The notes: generated from the letters alone by a model not told the origin. 64,000 nucleotides of DNA from an archaeon (GCA_024275415.1 JAJRZD010000064.1:1-64000), one strand, 5' to 3'. Shown: positions 26,438-36,257, numbered from the stretch's first letter. Numbers and translations are program-made.

Positions 26438-26569
26438 CAGACTTGTGTGAAAAGACAATAAAGACTTTCTAATTGGATGAATCTCGAACCGACTCGTGTT
26501 TGAACTGATGCCTTTCAATCATCGTCCATTTTAGTCCTGCCTCGTTAGTTCGAGTTTTCATAGAAACTC

Positions 26570-29500
26570 CTAATAGACAATCGCCGCTATTCCCTCATCG
26601 ATAGTTCGTACAGTTAGATTGGATGGCAACACTATCGAATCCTCTATATATTCCGTAGCAGTTAGAACGCACACAACTTCTCTCGATCCGCATTTTCTAC
26701 ATGCAATGTCGCTATGAACCTGAATTAACGTTGTCAGTTCTTGCTGAGTAGGAAATATTACGAATGACTTCTCCACACAGCAGATATCATAGTACCCATG
26801 TCCCATGAATACTTCTCCGTTCTTTTTTATCAACTCGTTCTTTAGTTTTTCAACAGCTTTGGTTTTAAGACTGCTCAGAACATTGATATTGGCTATCCAT
26901 AATCCCTCATCCAACTCGCATAGATTGTTGTCTGTTCCCACTCTCATTGCAACAAGCACTTCATCAGCCAAGAGTTCCGTCAACGCCCTTTCCCCACCTT
27001 CTACGGTCAAAGGAATGCTTCTTCCGTTCTTTGACCGTGATGCTGTCATTTTTATGAATTCCAGAACCAACTCCCACTTAGAGGAACCGTGGGACAATTC
27101 AATAAACTCTTGAATCAAGCCAAACCATAAGCGTATCTCTGAAGCATGACCAGAAGTTGGAACCCTCTCTTGCAGAACTCCCTTATGTCCTAATCCGTTC
27201 TCCGCCACCATCGGCAACAAGGGTGAGTCATCAGAGTCTTTTCTGTGTGGAAACAACCTGCTTACAAGCCTAGACAAGGAACTTGGGAATGCAGATACAA
27301 CCGAAACGTTATCAAACTCATCTGAACCTTCTATGTAGTCTCGCAGTCTAGCAGCAGCCACGCTCCCTCTAACTATAATGACTAAGTTTGAAACACCGTT
27401 TTTCAGGACGCTCATCTGATACCTGACTTTATCTACAACGCTATCTAATGAAGACGCTTTGATTTGCTCAGGAAAAATAACGATAGCCGTATCGTTCACA
27501 ATTAAATCGAGATTCGAGCCGTCATTTACATTGTCCTGATCAGTCAAACACAACATATCTCGTAAATAATTGATAATCACCTTCCTCACTGCGGACAACC
27601 CATTTCCAAAAGGAGCATACACAAAACCTCCTGGTACAAGGGGAATCGCCTCGCGTTGGATTGTTGAAAGCGAAACCAAATCCTGAAGGAGTCCTTTTAT
27701 GTCCTCATCTGTAATCCTAGAATCTATCCCAGTCAAAAATCCACGGATATCATCATACGTGGTGATTTCCCTAGATGCTAACAGTGCTATGATTTGATTT
27801 GTCAGTTCCCCCATTTTATCAAAAACTGGGACTTTATGGTCTTTTCGCGTATCGCTTTTTTTTGCCGGTTGAATCTTTCTTGTTTTTGGAATAATCTCTT
27901 CTGAACTATCAGCCTCTATACTTGTATCACTGGATTCAAGAGCACTAGTGTGGAATCTCACGTACTCGTCTATTCCGAATGGTTCAGTTTCAATTTCGAA
28001 TGCATTGCTATTTGGCAATAGCACCAGAGCTCTGCCTCTGCGCATGGTTCGTAGGTATTGTTCCTGATCAGAATTGATTGACATGAACCTACTTCCTGAA
28101 AGGCTATCAAATGGAAGTCTGAAAGTGATTTTTGTTGAGGTGTTTGCAAGAATGTTAGTAGATATGTTTGGTCTTGTTGAAACGACAATAACACCTTGCC
28201 CAGTGGCTCGTTGAAGCATGACCATAGATTCACCTGTAGTTACATCAGCAGCAGAATGTCGTGTATAGCTCTCAGGGACAAGATTACTTGCTTCCTCAAG
28301 AACCACAAGATGATGCAATCCTTCAACGATTCCTCTTTTCATTGATGCATCGAAAATCCGCTTTGCAACGAGATTATATAACAGACGTGCGGCGTCCAAT
28401 CCTCCCTTGCGTGACACATACCTAAGATCAAACACAACACGTGAGCTTAGCAAGTCTGAAATCTTCAGGGCGTCTGGCCCGCCTGACAAAATCGAACCCA
28501 AAGGCTCTCTTAATAATATTTCAAGTCTATTCAGCAAGGCATCACTTGTCATCTGGTTGCTCCTACCATTTGTTGAAATCTCCTCGATTTTACTTACGAG
28601 ATCCTTCACCCCCTTACCACTTCCTTTGTTTCTAGCAACGGTAAGAACCGCTTCTCGAAGAAGCTTCTCCATTGCAGGTGAGAGCTCGGAACTATTCCCC
28701 TCATGCAGTAATTCTCTCAAGAGTGTGAAAGTTGAGTGACCATTACCCGACTTGGCCGAATCATGCTCTACAAGATCAATCACAAATGTTGGGTCTAATC
28801 CAGGACGTAACACAATGACATCATCAATCCTCGACAAATCGGAGTATTCGGAACCTTTGAAATCAAAGATCCACCAAGGAACTTTGGTTTTTAGTGTAAT
28901 CTCAGCCATCAACTTCTTTACTACGTTTGTTTTCCCCGTTCCTGTTGCTCCCATCACTGCCATATGCTCTCTCAGCCACTCGAGTTTGAGCCCAACAACA
29001 CCCAATCTCCGGTTTCCATATATTGCCCATCCAACCTCCAATTCATTCTCGGTAAGTTCACTCGGAGGAATTTGAAATCCGGGCGAAAATGTTGAACTTA
29101 ACACTGGGATTTGTTGTATTGGCGTGTTGACGTATGCTACCAGTCTGTTTGCATGAATTCTTTGTTTTTTTAGGTGCCTCTTGAGGAAAAGACGATAGTA
29201 TTTCTCTTGTGTAATTTGTCGTTCGCTTATGACTAGATTTTCATCTCCACCCCATACCGAATGAATTAGGCCCTTTACACCATCAACGGGGGTGTTCTCA
29301 TCGAGTATAACATAAGTTGAAACTTCAAACCAGGCAGAGCTGGTGCTTATCTCCTCAAACTCCTTCATCAGCACACTCTTCATCGTTTGATCAGCTAAGG
29401 AGTCATTATTCTGCTTTTCTCTTAGCCTAATACCTCTCCATCGCCGCTCCAGCTTTTTGCTCTCTCTACCTGATTTTGCTTTTGAAAAGATACAGGTTAA

Positions 29501-30298
29501 GGACACAGAATAACCTTGACGTAATACCGTAGATATGAACGTCCCAACCTGCGATGACGTTTCGGTAGGCGTGACTCTTGGATTGCCTTGGATTTGCAAT
29601 AGAGTTTTACCCTCGCTCACGTTTTTTTTAAAAGTCCCATCTTCAGTGATTCCAATACCAAACATCTCTTGAGACTTCTCAAGTAGTGCTATCCCTCTTA
29701 ACAGCTGAATATCAACCCCCTCCAATGTAGAGAGTAAGATAGCTTCGGTTCTGGTTGCCTCTCTCCTTAAAGTATCCTTGACCGAACTCTTGCATCCTGA
29801 CGTTGTCGATATAAAATAGCGAAGGAAGGGCTCCCCACTTTTTACTCCGTATTGATACGCATAATTGATACTTTTATCGAGTCCTGATCTAATAGCTAGG
29901 ATTTGGGAAGTATTGTATTTTAGAGGCTCGCCTTTGGTTATCGACGAACCGGAAACAGCTGTCACATTGAGACATATGACTCCAACATATCTATTGTCCA
30001 TTTCAAGTATCAAGAACTCGTCGTCTAATGTTATGGATGGACTAAGGTTATTGACTCGTGCATATGCTAATGTTGTCCCAGATGACACCAGCAATATGCA
30101 TAGAATTGATTCTATGAAGAATCTGTTAGTTACAATTGAATAAGGGTAAACCCCTAGGAAGGGCAAGAAATATACTCCACCGAGATAGAACGCAGATATT
30201 ACTATCACCACCGCCCAAAAGAAAATTAAAAGCGTCAAGAGGGATGGTAATCGTTGTGCAAGTTTTCTTGCATACAATTCAGGATTGATTTTCAACAT
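26570..30298 (-). CDS. Membrane-anchored HerA/VirB4-type ATPase
   Basis: A 1242-residue protein with two N-terminal transmembrane helices (about 20-45 and 55-78). A middle region reminiscent of the VirB4/TrbE N-domain precedes a HerA/FtsK-superfamily motor. Walker A GATGTGKTN is near 449, followed by VPWWIFDFKGSEYSDL, and Walker B VVLEEASNL is near 666. A conserved arginine-finger region precedes a 400-residue unknown extension with CRKCG near 1196. The architecture resembles CedB of archaeal DNA import, or a VirB3-VirB4-like fusion. AAAGGAGG lies 8 bases before ATG 30298. It is likely the motor of a DNA or protein translocation system. Confidence 0.8.
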   Translation of the reverse strand: MLKINPELYARKLAQRLPSLLTLLIFFWAVVIVISAFYLGGVYFLPFLGVYPYSIVTNRFFIESILCILLVSSGTTLAYARVNNLSPSITLDDEFLILEMDNRYVGVICLNVTAVSGSSITKGEPLKYNTSQILAIRSGLDKSINYAYQYGVKSGEPFLRYFISTTSGCKSSVKDTLRREATRTEAILLSTLEGVDIQLLRGIALLEKSQEMFGIGITEDGTFKKNVSEGKTLLQIQGNPRVTPTETSSQVGTFISTVLRQGYSVSLTCIFSKAKSGRESKKLERRWRGIRLREKQNNDSLADQTMKSVLMKEFEEISTSSAWFEVSTYVILDENTPVDGVKGLIHSVWGGDENLVISERQITQEKYYRLFLKRHLKKQRIHANRLVAYVNTPIQQIPVLSSTFSPGFQIPPSELTENELEVGWAIYGNRRLGVVGLKLEWLREHMAVMGATGTGKTNVVKKLMAEITLKTKVPWWIFDFKGSEYSDLSRIDDVIVLRPGLDPTFVIDLVEHDSAKSGNGHSTFTLLRELLHEGNSSELSPAMEKLLREAVLTVARNKGSGKGVKDLVSKIEEISTNGRSNQMTSDALLNRLEILLREPLGSILSGGPDALKISDLLSSRVVFDLRYVSRKGGLDAARLLYNLVAKRIFDASMKRGIVEGLHHLVVLEEASNLVPESYTRHSAADVTTGESMVMLQRATGQGVIVVSTRPNISTNILANTSTKITFRLPFDSLSGSRFMSINSDQEQYLRTMRRGRALVLLPNSNAFEIETEPFGIDEYVRFHTSALESSDTSIEADSSEEIIPKTRKIQPAKKSDTRKDHKVPVFDKMGELTNQIIALLASREITTYDDIRGFLTGIDSRITDEDIKGLLQDLVSLSTIQREAIPLVPGGFVYAPFGNGLSAVRKVIINYLRDMLCLTDQDNVNDGSNLDLIVNDTAIVIFPEQIKASSLDSVVDKVRYQMSVLKNGVSNLVIIVRGSVAAARLRDYIEGSDEFDNVSVVSAFPSSLSRLVSRLFPHRKDSDDSPLLPMVAENGLGHKGVLQERVPTSGHASEIRLWFGLIQEFIELSHGSSKWELVLEFIKMTASRSKNGRSIPLTVEGGERALTELLADEVLVAMRVGTDNNLCELDEGLWIANINVLSSLKTKAVEKLKNELIKKNGEVFMGHGYYDICCVEKSFVIFPTQQELTTLIQVHSDIACRKCGSREVVCVLTATEYIEDSIVLPSNLTVRTIDEGIAAIVY

Positions 30299-30737
30299 CT
30301 TGTTTGTTCCTCCTTTGAAGATGAATTGTTTAGAGTGTGCTAATGGGCAGTCTTATTCAAAAAAGAGTTCATCACTATGCCATAAGAACTACTAGATAAC
30401 TGCTCCCTATCTACTATCGCCGATTGCAGAAAGTAAAAAACCTGCCAATCTTGTCATCAGGTATGTCAAGCCAGAACCGAGATTATGGCAAACAGTTTCG
30501 AAGTATTTCATTCATTGAAGAAACAGAAGTTGGGATGTTTCACAGTGCGGGTTTTTTGATTGGAGATTATATACCCGGATAAGAGAAAATGACTGAGGTT
30601 GATTCGGATAAACACACAATCCCTGAACTCCTCCTAGTTCCATTTCTGGAAGAACAGCACTCTACCTAGGGCCGTCCAAATAATGAATCGTAACCCTATC
30701 GAATCCCCTGTCAATAATAGAATAAGAGGTTGATCCT
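30299..30737. pseudogene. Spacer with a possible relic of the 9594-9896 gene family
   Basis: About 440 bases without a clear gene. On the minus strand at 30420-30480 one frame reads WLDIPDDKIGRFFTFC, resembling WMTNMPVDTIGKIFTFC of the 9594-9896 protein. It is bounded by stop codons and looks like a fragment. Divergent promoters for the genes starting at 30298 and 30738 must also lie here. Confidence 0.35.
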
Positions 30738-32735
30738 GTGCCAAATAGACTGTCGTCCCATCAATCAAGGTTTCCCCTGATCCGATGCTTTCTCTTTGTT
30801 ATCCTCGGATTAAGCATTGTTCTCTTTCTAATACCCATACCAGCATCAGCCACGAGCTCTACCCTAGTTTCTCGAGGCGAGCCATTTCAAATCTCTGTAA
30901 CCCTTTTGACAAATACAACAGATGGTGAGCTGTTGTCGAATCAGGTAGTTGAGTTCTATGACGAAACATACGATACCTTTCTTGGCGAGGCTGTCACTAA
31001 CGAACTGGGTATTGCCACCCTTGATTATGCATTCCCTCTCACACATCCAAAAGGGTACACACTGGTCAATGCAACATTTAGAGGGAATGAGTCCCAATCT
31101 CTCGCTCCCTCTTATCAATGGATTCTTTTTCTTGTAACGTCTCTCACTTCAATGGAATTAAATTATTCTAGCACCCTTCTTGCTCCAAATGACGATTTGA
31201 TCATATCAGTATCTCTCACTGACGACTTGGAGAATCCACTTCCCAATGAAAAAATAAGCATCTACTGTGATGGGACGTTGCTTACGACATCTCGTACGAA
31301 TATATCCGGATACGCCTTGGTAGATATCAATCTAGAAAACGCATCGATTGGTGTTGGACACCATTCTATTTTAGTTGTCTATGAAGGCAATAGTACTAGT
31401 TTTGACAGAGGTGTTTCGAATACTTTCGATTTTGAGGTTCGGAAGATTACGACGAGCATCAATCCCCTAGAACCAATTAATGAGTCACTTGAATTAAACC
31501 AGACTATTGGGGTCGATGTTGAGGTAATCTCAAACGAAGGTCCTCTTAGTGATGTGCCCTTGTCTATCCTGATAGATGGCACTGTTATTGGCAAATCATC
31601 AACAGACTCGATAGGTCGAGCATATTTCACCATCTGGCTAAATGAGTCATACTCTTTAGGCTTTCACATATTAGAAATCCAATATTCTGGTGACATCCGG
31701 CATGATTCAAGTGCATTACAGGTTGAAGTCAAGATTATCACGGATCTCCTGTTGGGCATTACACATGACCCTATCGCTACAATAAATTCTACCATTGGCA
31801 TTGATTTGGAAGTACTTGACATTCTTGCACGACCTCTTCCTCATGTATTTGTCACATTGTCTGATACCACTGCAAATCGAACCGTGTTCTTCGAGTATGT
31901 ATATCAATCTGAAATAACACTAGAATTCGCAATTACTGGGACATTGGGAATGCACAAGTTCTACCTAACCGCAGAGAGCGGGTTTGCCAAATCCAATGAC
32001 ACCGAAACTTTTCTCATAGAAGTTTGGATAATGCCTTCTTTCCGTATCATCTCATCGAATATATTTGGCTATGCAACCCCCGAACAAACAATTCAGTTAA
32101 CAGCCCGTTTGAGTGATAATCTCGGTAACCTATCACACAAGTCTGTTACAGCACTCTTCTCATGGAACGCAGATAATCTATATATGACTAGTGATCAATT
32201 TGGCATCATCCGATTGACAATCACAAGCCCCGCTCTCCTTGGAATTCATAGTATTCTTCTCAACTTCAATGGAAGTCCTTCTGATTTTGAGTTTCCCTCC
32301 ACATATCAGTATTTCTTCAACGTAAGCACAAGCATCCCTGTGAGAATAACCGATTTCGTCTTCGATATCGATTACATAACGCGTTCAATATCTCTGAGAT
32401 TGCAGATATACATCCTCAATGTAACCCCCTTAAGTAGGGTTCCTGTTGAAATACGCTGGCATATCTCCCCACCTATCTCTATAATGCCTTCTCCCGAAGG
32501 GAGATTGTTTCTATCTCTGTCTTTACCACTAAACCCCGGACTATATGAATTTGGTTGCCATATCCCCACGGGAAAGGGTATTGGGGCACATTCAGAAACA
32601 CTCTACATTGTCATAAACCCTACAGACTCGAATGTTTCTGAGGGTATAGGATTCTACCCCTTAGCACTCGGCATCTTAGGCTCTTTTTTGCTTCCAGTTC
32701 TACCGAAGATACGAAAGAAATCAATCACAAGATGA
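30738..32735 (+). CDS. Surface protein with Ig-like repeats and a C-terminal membrane anchor
   Basis: A 665-residue exported protein. It has an N-terminal signal peptide (basic start, hydrophobic helix about 17-37, ASA-type cleavage). About five beta-sandwich repeats of roughly 95 residues follow, of the kind with GYALVDI or GRAYFTI turns and YSGD/FNGS ends. A C-terminal helix (ALGILGSFLLPVLP) is followed by basic residues. Many N-x-S/T sequons suggest glycosylation. The start is GTG 30738 with GAGGTTGAT upstream. It is divergent from the VirB4-like gene, and its fold resembles the protein at 37394-40033. Confidence 0.75.
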   Translation: MPNRLSSHQSRFPLIRCFLFVILGLSIVLFLIPIPASATSSTLVSRGEPFQISVTLLTNTTDGELLSNQVVEFYDETYDTFLGEAVTNELGIATLDYAFPLTHPKGYTLVNATFRGNESQSLAPSYQWILFLVTSLTSMELNYSSTLLAPNDDLIISVSLTDDLENPLPNEKISIYCDGTLLTTSRTNISGYALVDINLENASIGVGHHSILVVYEGNSTSFDRGVSNTFDFEVRKITTSINPLEPINESLELNQTIGVDVEVISNEGPLSDVPLSILIDGTVIGKSSTDSIGRAYFTIWLNESYSLGFHILEIQYSGDIRHDSSALQVEVKIITDLLLGITHDPIATINSTIGIDLEVLDILARPLPHVFVTLSDTTANRTVFFEYVYQSEITLEFAITGTLGMHKFYLTAESGFAKSNDTETFLIEVWIMPSFRIISSNIFGYATPEQTIQLTARLSDNLGNLSHKSVTALFSWNADNLYMTSDQFGIIRLTITSPALLGIHSILLNFNGSPSDFEFPSTYQYFFNVSTSIPVRITDFVFDIDYITRSISLRLQIYILNVTPLSRVPVEIRWHISPPISIMPSPEGRLFLSLSLPLNPGLYEFGCHIPTGKGIGAHSETLYIVINPTDSNVSEGIGFYPLALGILGSFLLPVLPKIRKKSITR

Positions 32736-32748
32736 TATACCTGAATGG

Positions 32749-32855
32749 TGCTCCGGCCGGGATTCGAACCCGGGTCGGGGGATCGAGAGTCCCCCATGCT
32801 GGGCCGGACTACACTCGGCTACCTGAATTACATCATTCCAAGTATCTACCGGAGC
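32749..32855 (-). tRNA. tRNA-Glu (CTC) with an unusual D-arm intron
   Basis: GCTCCGG pairs with CCGGAGC, and ACCA is encoded down to 32746. T arm CCGGG-TTCGAAT-CCCGG; anticodon arm GGGGA-CTCTCGA-TCCCC gives CTC. The mature sequence is obtained by removing about 32 nt (32814-32845) after GCTCCGGTAG. A second copy of GGTGCTCCGG lies 15 bases further upstream (plus-strand CCGGAGCACC at 32871-32880), so the true 5' end or an additional intron is not fully settled. Confidence 0.82.
32814..32845 (-). other. Non-canonical intron in tRNA-Glu, near position 10
   Basis: A 32-nt insertion between GCTCCGGTAG and TGTAGTCCGG, interrupting what is otherwise a normal archaeal tRNA-Glu. GGTAG occurs at both ends, so boundaries may slide. 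Confidence 0.65.
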
Positions 32856-32967
32856 GAAGCAATAACCAGTCCGGAGCACCACTGCACCAATTAACCCGCC
32901 AAATAAGGTTTTCTCACTGCACCAAGAAAAATCTTGGGAGGGCTTGCGAAAATTATTTCCAACAAAC

Positions 32968-33177
32968 TTATCCTGATGGCCATAAATCTGTCAATCCGGT
33001 CCAACTATCCTCAAGAATTTGAAGAAGACCAGCTATCACCTCCTGTGCCCACCCTGTCGCTTGTAAGATGACCGCAATCACAATAGAAATTGTGATTACT
33101 GCAAGCCCGAGCAGCAGACTCTCCTCAACCAGAGGCCCTCCTGTATCTTCTTCTATGATTGTGGGAATTCTTGCCAT
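32968..33177 (-). CDS. Tiny single-helix membrane protein with a strong promoter
   Basis: A 69-residue protein: acidic N-terminal segment (IIEEDTGGPLVEE), one hydrophobic helix (about 20-42, LLLGLAVITISIVIAVIL), and an amphipathic C-terminal helix with tryptophans. Family not recognised; it could be a pilin-like or holin-like subunit. AAGGTGTGA precedes the ATG, and a strong GTGTATAAAG TATA element lies at 33229-33238. That promoter is nearly identical to the one before the surface protein at 37394, so the two are probably co-expressed. It is directly downstream of the VirB11-like gene. Confidence 0.6.
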   Translation of the reverse strand: MARIPTIIEEDTGGPLVEESLLLGLAVITISIVIAVILQATGWAQEVIAGLLQILEDSWTGLTDLWPSG

Positions 33178-33207
33178 GATATGTCACACCTTTATGTTGA
33201 TTTGACC

Positions 33208-33289
33208 GTTCATTGTAAGTTGCACGAACTTTATACACCAGAGTGAAGTGCTCTCAGATAACGGCACTGAGTGGACTCTGTGAGGTCAA
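33208..33289 (-). promoter_or_regulatory. Promoter copy A, shared with 37275-37351
   Basis: Read on the minus strand it contains TGACCTCACAGAGT, GAGCAC, CACTCTGGTGTATAAAG, TTCGTGCAA and CAATGAAC in order. The same elements in the same order occur on the plus strand at 37275-37351. The long CACTCTGG to GTGCAA block is identical and includes the TATA box. Confidence 0.8.
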
Positions 33290-33474
33290 AGAGTGTGTAT
33301 GGGCAACCTCATACTTTTCTTTCATGGAACCGGACATATAAAGTCCTATACGCCCTTGTCATTTGAACCTCAAAGTAATGCACACTCCCTCTCAGGTTTT
33401 GTGCAGTTGCTGGCCCAGTGCCTTTAATCTTGCCAAAGACAGAAGTCCGATCCATTCATCGCATCGGCTAACAG

Positions 33475-35172
33475 TTACATGTTAACAGACTCCACGATTT
33501 TTGACAAACTAATCTGGTCATATCTGTCCTTTTCTGACACAGCCTTTAACTTGACTACTATTTTTTCAATAATCTCCAGAAATCTTGATGAAACAAACAC
33601 ACCATTTTCGCATGGCTTTCCAAGTCCATCGGGAGTGACAGCAGTATATATGGTGTTGAGTCCATTATATCTCATCAATCCTGAATCGACCTTCTTACAC
33701 ACTTCAGCTATCTCGTTTACATACCGCCTTGAATCCCCGGGAGTTGGCCGTTTCATTGACACAATTATGTCCATTAATGCTAAACTTGCCAAGCTAATAT
33801 TGTGTTCATCCACCCAACGAGTAATCAAGCTTAAGGGCGACCCACTATGACATGTCTGGATTGACCTAAGCCCTGCAGAAATTGACTGGAACAGAGCTTG
33901 ACTATGATCCGCCGTTTGAATCTCTCCCAGTATTAGATAATCGGGCGAACGATGCAGACACTTTATAATCTCAATAGACTTGTCAATGGAACGCGTTTTT
34001 TCCTCTATTGGGTCTACCTTAAACCTAATCTGATGTTGATTCTTTACGACTCTACTTTCAAGAGCATCCTCGATGTATATTTTGCGCCAATGATTTGGCG
34101 TGGTGAAATCTAATGCGTTCATGAGAGTAGTCTTTCCCGTGCCCGGCTCTCCCGTGATTGTGATATTGAATCTCGAGTTTATCGAGAATATGAGAACTGC
34201 TGCCGCCTCGTATGTTAAGGTACCATTTTTTATAAGATCAAAGATTGTGAACGGACGAATCCGTGCTCTACGAATTTCTATACTTGCACCATCAGGTGAA
34301 AGTGGAGGAATACTTATTGACACTCGAAGCAGTATGTCATACACCAACAACTCTGTCTTCAATGATGGGCTTTTTCTATCCAAATGTAAATTGCTTTCTG
34401 CACGAAGAAATGTGCTCAGAACTGCTGTTTCCTTTTTATTCAAACAGACATCAGTTTGCACTCTGCCAAAAATCGAGTGGTCGAAATATACGTTGTCCCC
34501 TGGGAAATCCGAGTAAATCTCTTCAACGTGATCATCCAATATTAGCGGCATTATTTTACCTAACGGATTGTTTTCATTAGCAACTACCTCAGAAATGATT
34601 TCTCTTGTGATTATATTTACTTCGGGAAGTGCCATTGAAATTCTATGATTTACCCATTCACGGGTAGTATCTAATCTCTCCTGAAAGATAACCCTTCTGT
34701 GATTTTCTATCCTGTATCTTTTTAGAAATTCGCTATTCATCTGCTCAAGCAGGGATTTTTCGAGGATACTTTTTACTCTTGGAAAGCTTGCATATCTGAT
34801 TCCCTTATCTTGGCTTGCAAAGAAGAGTGTCAGGTAAGGGCCAATTAGAAATATACCCACTGCATTGATCCAAATCGACAAATCCAATTCTCCAACGAAA
34901 ACGGACTCCCAATGCGTTTCTGCTCCTTTGTACGTTCGCGGACTATCTGACCCCATTTTAATGTGTACGATTTTCCTGCCTGGGTCTACAATAGCAACCG
35001 TATTGTCGGCATCTTCTAGCCGAACCCATATACACTGATCTAATACTGGCTGGCCAGTGCATCCGTTGCATTTATCATTAGGACATTTGATTACGACAGG
35101 TTCATTCCTTTTCATAATGGATTCTAGCATACCTTTCTCCTCACGCTCCGTTTTGTTGGATTGCACCATCAC
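33475..35172 (-). CDS. VirB11/GspE-family secretion or pilus ATPase
   Basis: A 565-residue hexameric-ATPase-type protein related to archaeal type II/IV secretion ATPases (UpsE, ArlI, VirB11). The N-terminus has a cysteine cluster (CPNDKCNGCTG near 35, then another Cys), possibly metal binding. The C-terminal half holds Walker A GEPGTGKTT near 341, Walker B LILGEIQ near 409, and the His-box IQTCHSGS. It is likely to power assembly of a pilus or secretion machine at the inner face of the membrane. It follows the TFB-like gene by 41 bp in the same direction. Confidence 0.88.
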   Translation of the reverse strand: MMVQSNKTEREEKGMLESIMKRNEPVVIKCPNDKCNGCTGQPVLDQCIWVRLEDADNTVAIVDPGRKIVHIKMGSDSPRTYKGAETHWESVFVGELDLSIWINAVGIFLIGPYLTLFFASQDKGIRYASFPRVKSILEKSLLEQMNSEFLKRYRIENHRRVIFQERLDTTREWVNHRISMALPEVNIITREIISEVVANENNPLGKIMPLILDDHVEEIYSDFPGDNVYFDHSIFGRVQTDVCLNKKETAVLSTFLRAESNLHLDRKSPSLKTELLVYDILLRVSISIPPLSPDGASIEIRRARIRPFTIFDLIKNGTLTYEAAAVLIFSINSRFNITITGEPGTGKTTLMNALDFTTPNHWRKIYIEDALESRVVKNQHQIRFKVDPIEEKTRSIDKSIEIIKCLHRSPDYLILGEIQTADHSQALFQSISAGLRSIQTCHSGSPLSLITRWVDEHNISLASLALMDIIVSMKRPTPGDSRRYVNEIAEVCKKVDSGLMRYNGLNTIYTAVTPDGLGKPCENGVFVSSRFLEIIEKIVVKLKAVSEKDRYDQISLSKIVESVNM

Positions 35173-35213
35173 AGTCTATGTACCTTATCGCATAATTCCC
35201 GAACCCTCGGAAT

Positions 35214-36257
35214 TCAGGCTCTAACTGGAATACATCCTGCTTTTTCAATGACACTCTTTATCATACTGTAGTGATCTCGAATACTATACTCTGCAACCTC
35301 CGTTGCTTGTGCTGTAAGTTTCTGGGTCAAGACCGATTTCCTTCCGTGCTCGACAGCTACAAGTCGATCGCTTGCATAGGCCGCAGAAACTGTGAAGATG
35401 AACGGATTTCTTCCTCCTCGCCGTGATGCAGGAATCAATTGAAGAACATCTTGGAGTTTGTCCTTGAGGAAGTTCTCATACTCCGAGGGAGCCCATCCGC
35501 GAGAGCGAATCTTTGCCATGACCCTCTGACTATTCATTAACATGGATATGACTCTGGGAATATAATCTTCAGGCCTGCGTATCTGTGGTACTTGCCCGGT
35601 AACCGCTCGTAATTCGAGGGCTCGTCTAACGATAGTTCGTACGTTCACACGATGTCCACATTTTTCAAAGACTGTCGCAATTTCATCCAAAGTGACAGGT
35701 GCACTTTCTCCAAATTCACGTACAGCGGTCAATAGACATACTGCCATCAACAGTATGTTGTTTGTCACTTTATCAGGCACTTCGGCAAGCATTTTTTTAT
35801 ACAAGTATGCGGTTCGATCCCGCACTTGCTCGTTTAACATCAACAATTTCGAAACATGGTTCAGCGTTCGTAATGCTCTATACTTCGCCTCGTTCTTTCC
35901 AATGCGGATTCTAGCACTATATATTTCCTTTAATCTCTTGAACTTCTTTTGCATATTACTTGGAAGAGATTGCCCACTAGCATCCCTAAAGAATCGATCT
36001 TTATGATAGCCAATATAACTCCCCAAGCCATCCACTATATGCATCCGGTTACCAAGAGACCCAAAGACACTTGCTTCTGGAAGATTCTGGCCGAATTCCT
36101 CTCCCATCTGATATGTAGGGGCAACATACTCTCGCGAGATGACGCGACCACAATCGGAGCAGACGATGAAACCCCTGCTAGCAATGACCGTACCCATACA
36201 ATCAGGGCATTGAAACACAGAATGTTCTAGAACTGATACATCAACCAATGACCACAC
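35214..36257 (-). CDS. tfb: Divergent transcription factor B (TFB) paralogue
   Basis: TFIIB-family factor that bridges TBP-TATA complexes and RNA polymerase. The 347 residues have an N-terminal zinc ribbon (C17, C20, C33, C36), a linker (GSLGNRMHIVDGLGSY), and two cyclin-like repeats (about 115-215 and 220-330). The linker and second repeat look divergent from housekeeping TFB. It sits in an apparent operon with the VirB11-like ATPase and between two copies of a shared promoter, which makes a dedicated initiation factor for this locus attractive; that is inference. Confidence 0.82.
   Translation of the reverse strand: MWSLVDVSVLEHSVFQCPDCMGTVIASRGFIVCSDCGRVISREYVAPTYQMGEEFGQNLPEASVFGSLGNRMHIVDGLGSYIGYHKDRFFRDASGQSLPSNMQKKFKRLKEIYSARIRIGKNEAKYRALRTLNHVSKLLMLNEQVRDRTAYLYKKMLAEVPDKVTNNILLMAVCLLTAVREFGESAPVTLDEIATVFEKCGHRVNVRTIVRRALELRAVTGQVPQIRRPEDYIPRVISMLMNSQRVMAKIRSRGWAPSEYENFLKDKLQDVLQLIPASRRGGRNPFIFTVSAAYASDRLVAVEHGRKSVLTQKLTAQATEVAEYSIRDHYSMIKSVIEKAGCIPVRA

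Noticed and set aside
35338..36230. Plus-strand frames opposite the TFB gene
   Set aside because: Antisense shadows; the minus strand has a zinc ribbon and cyclin repeats.
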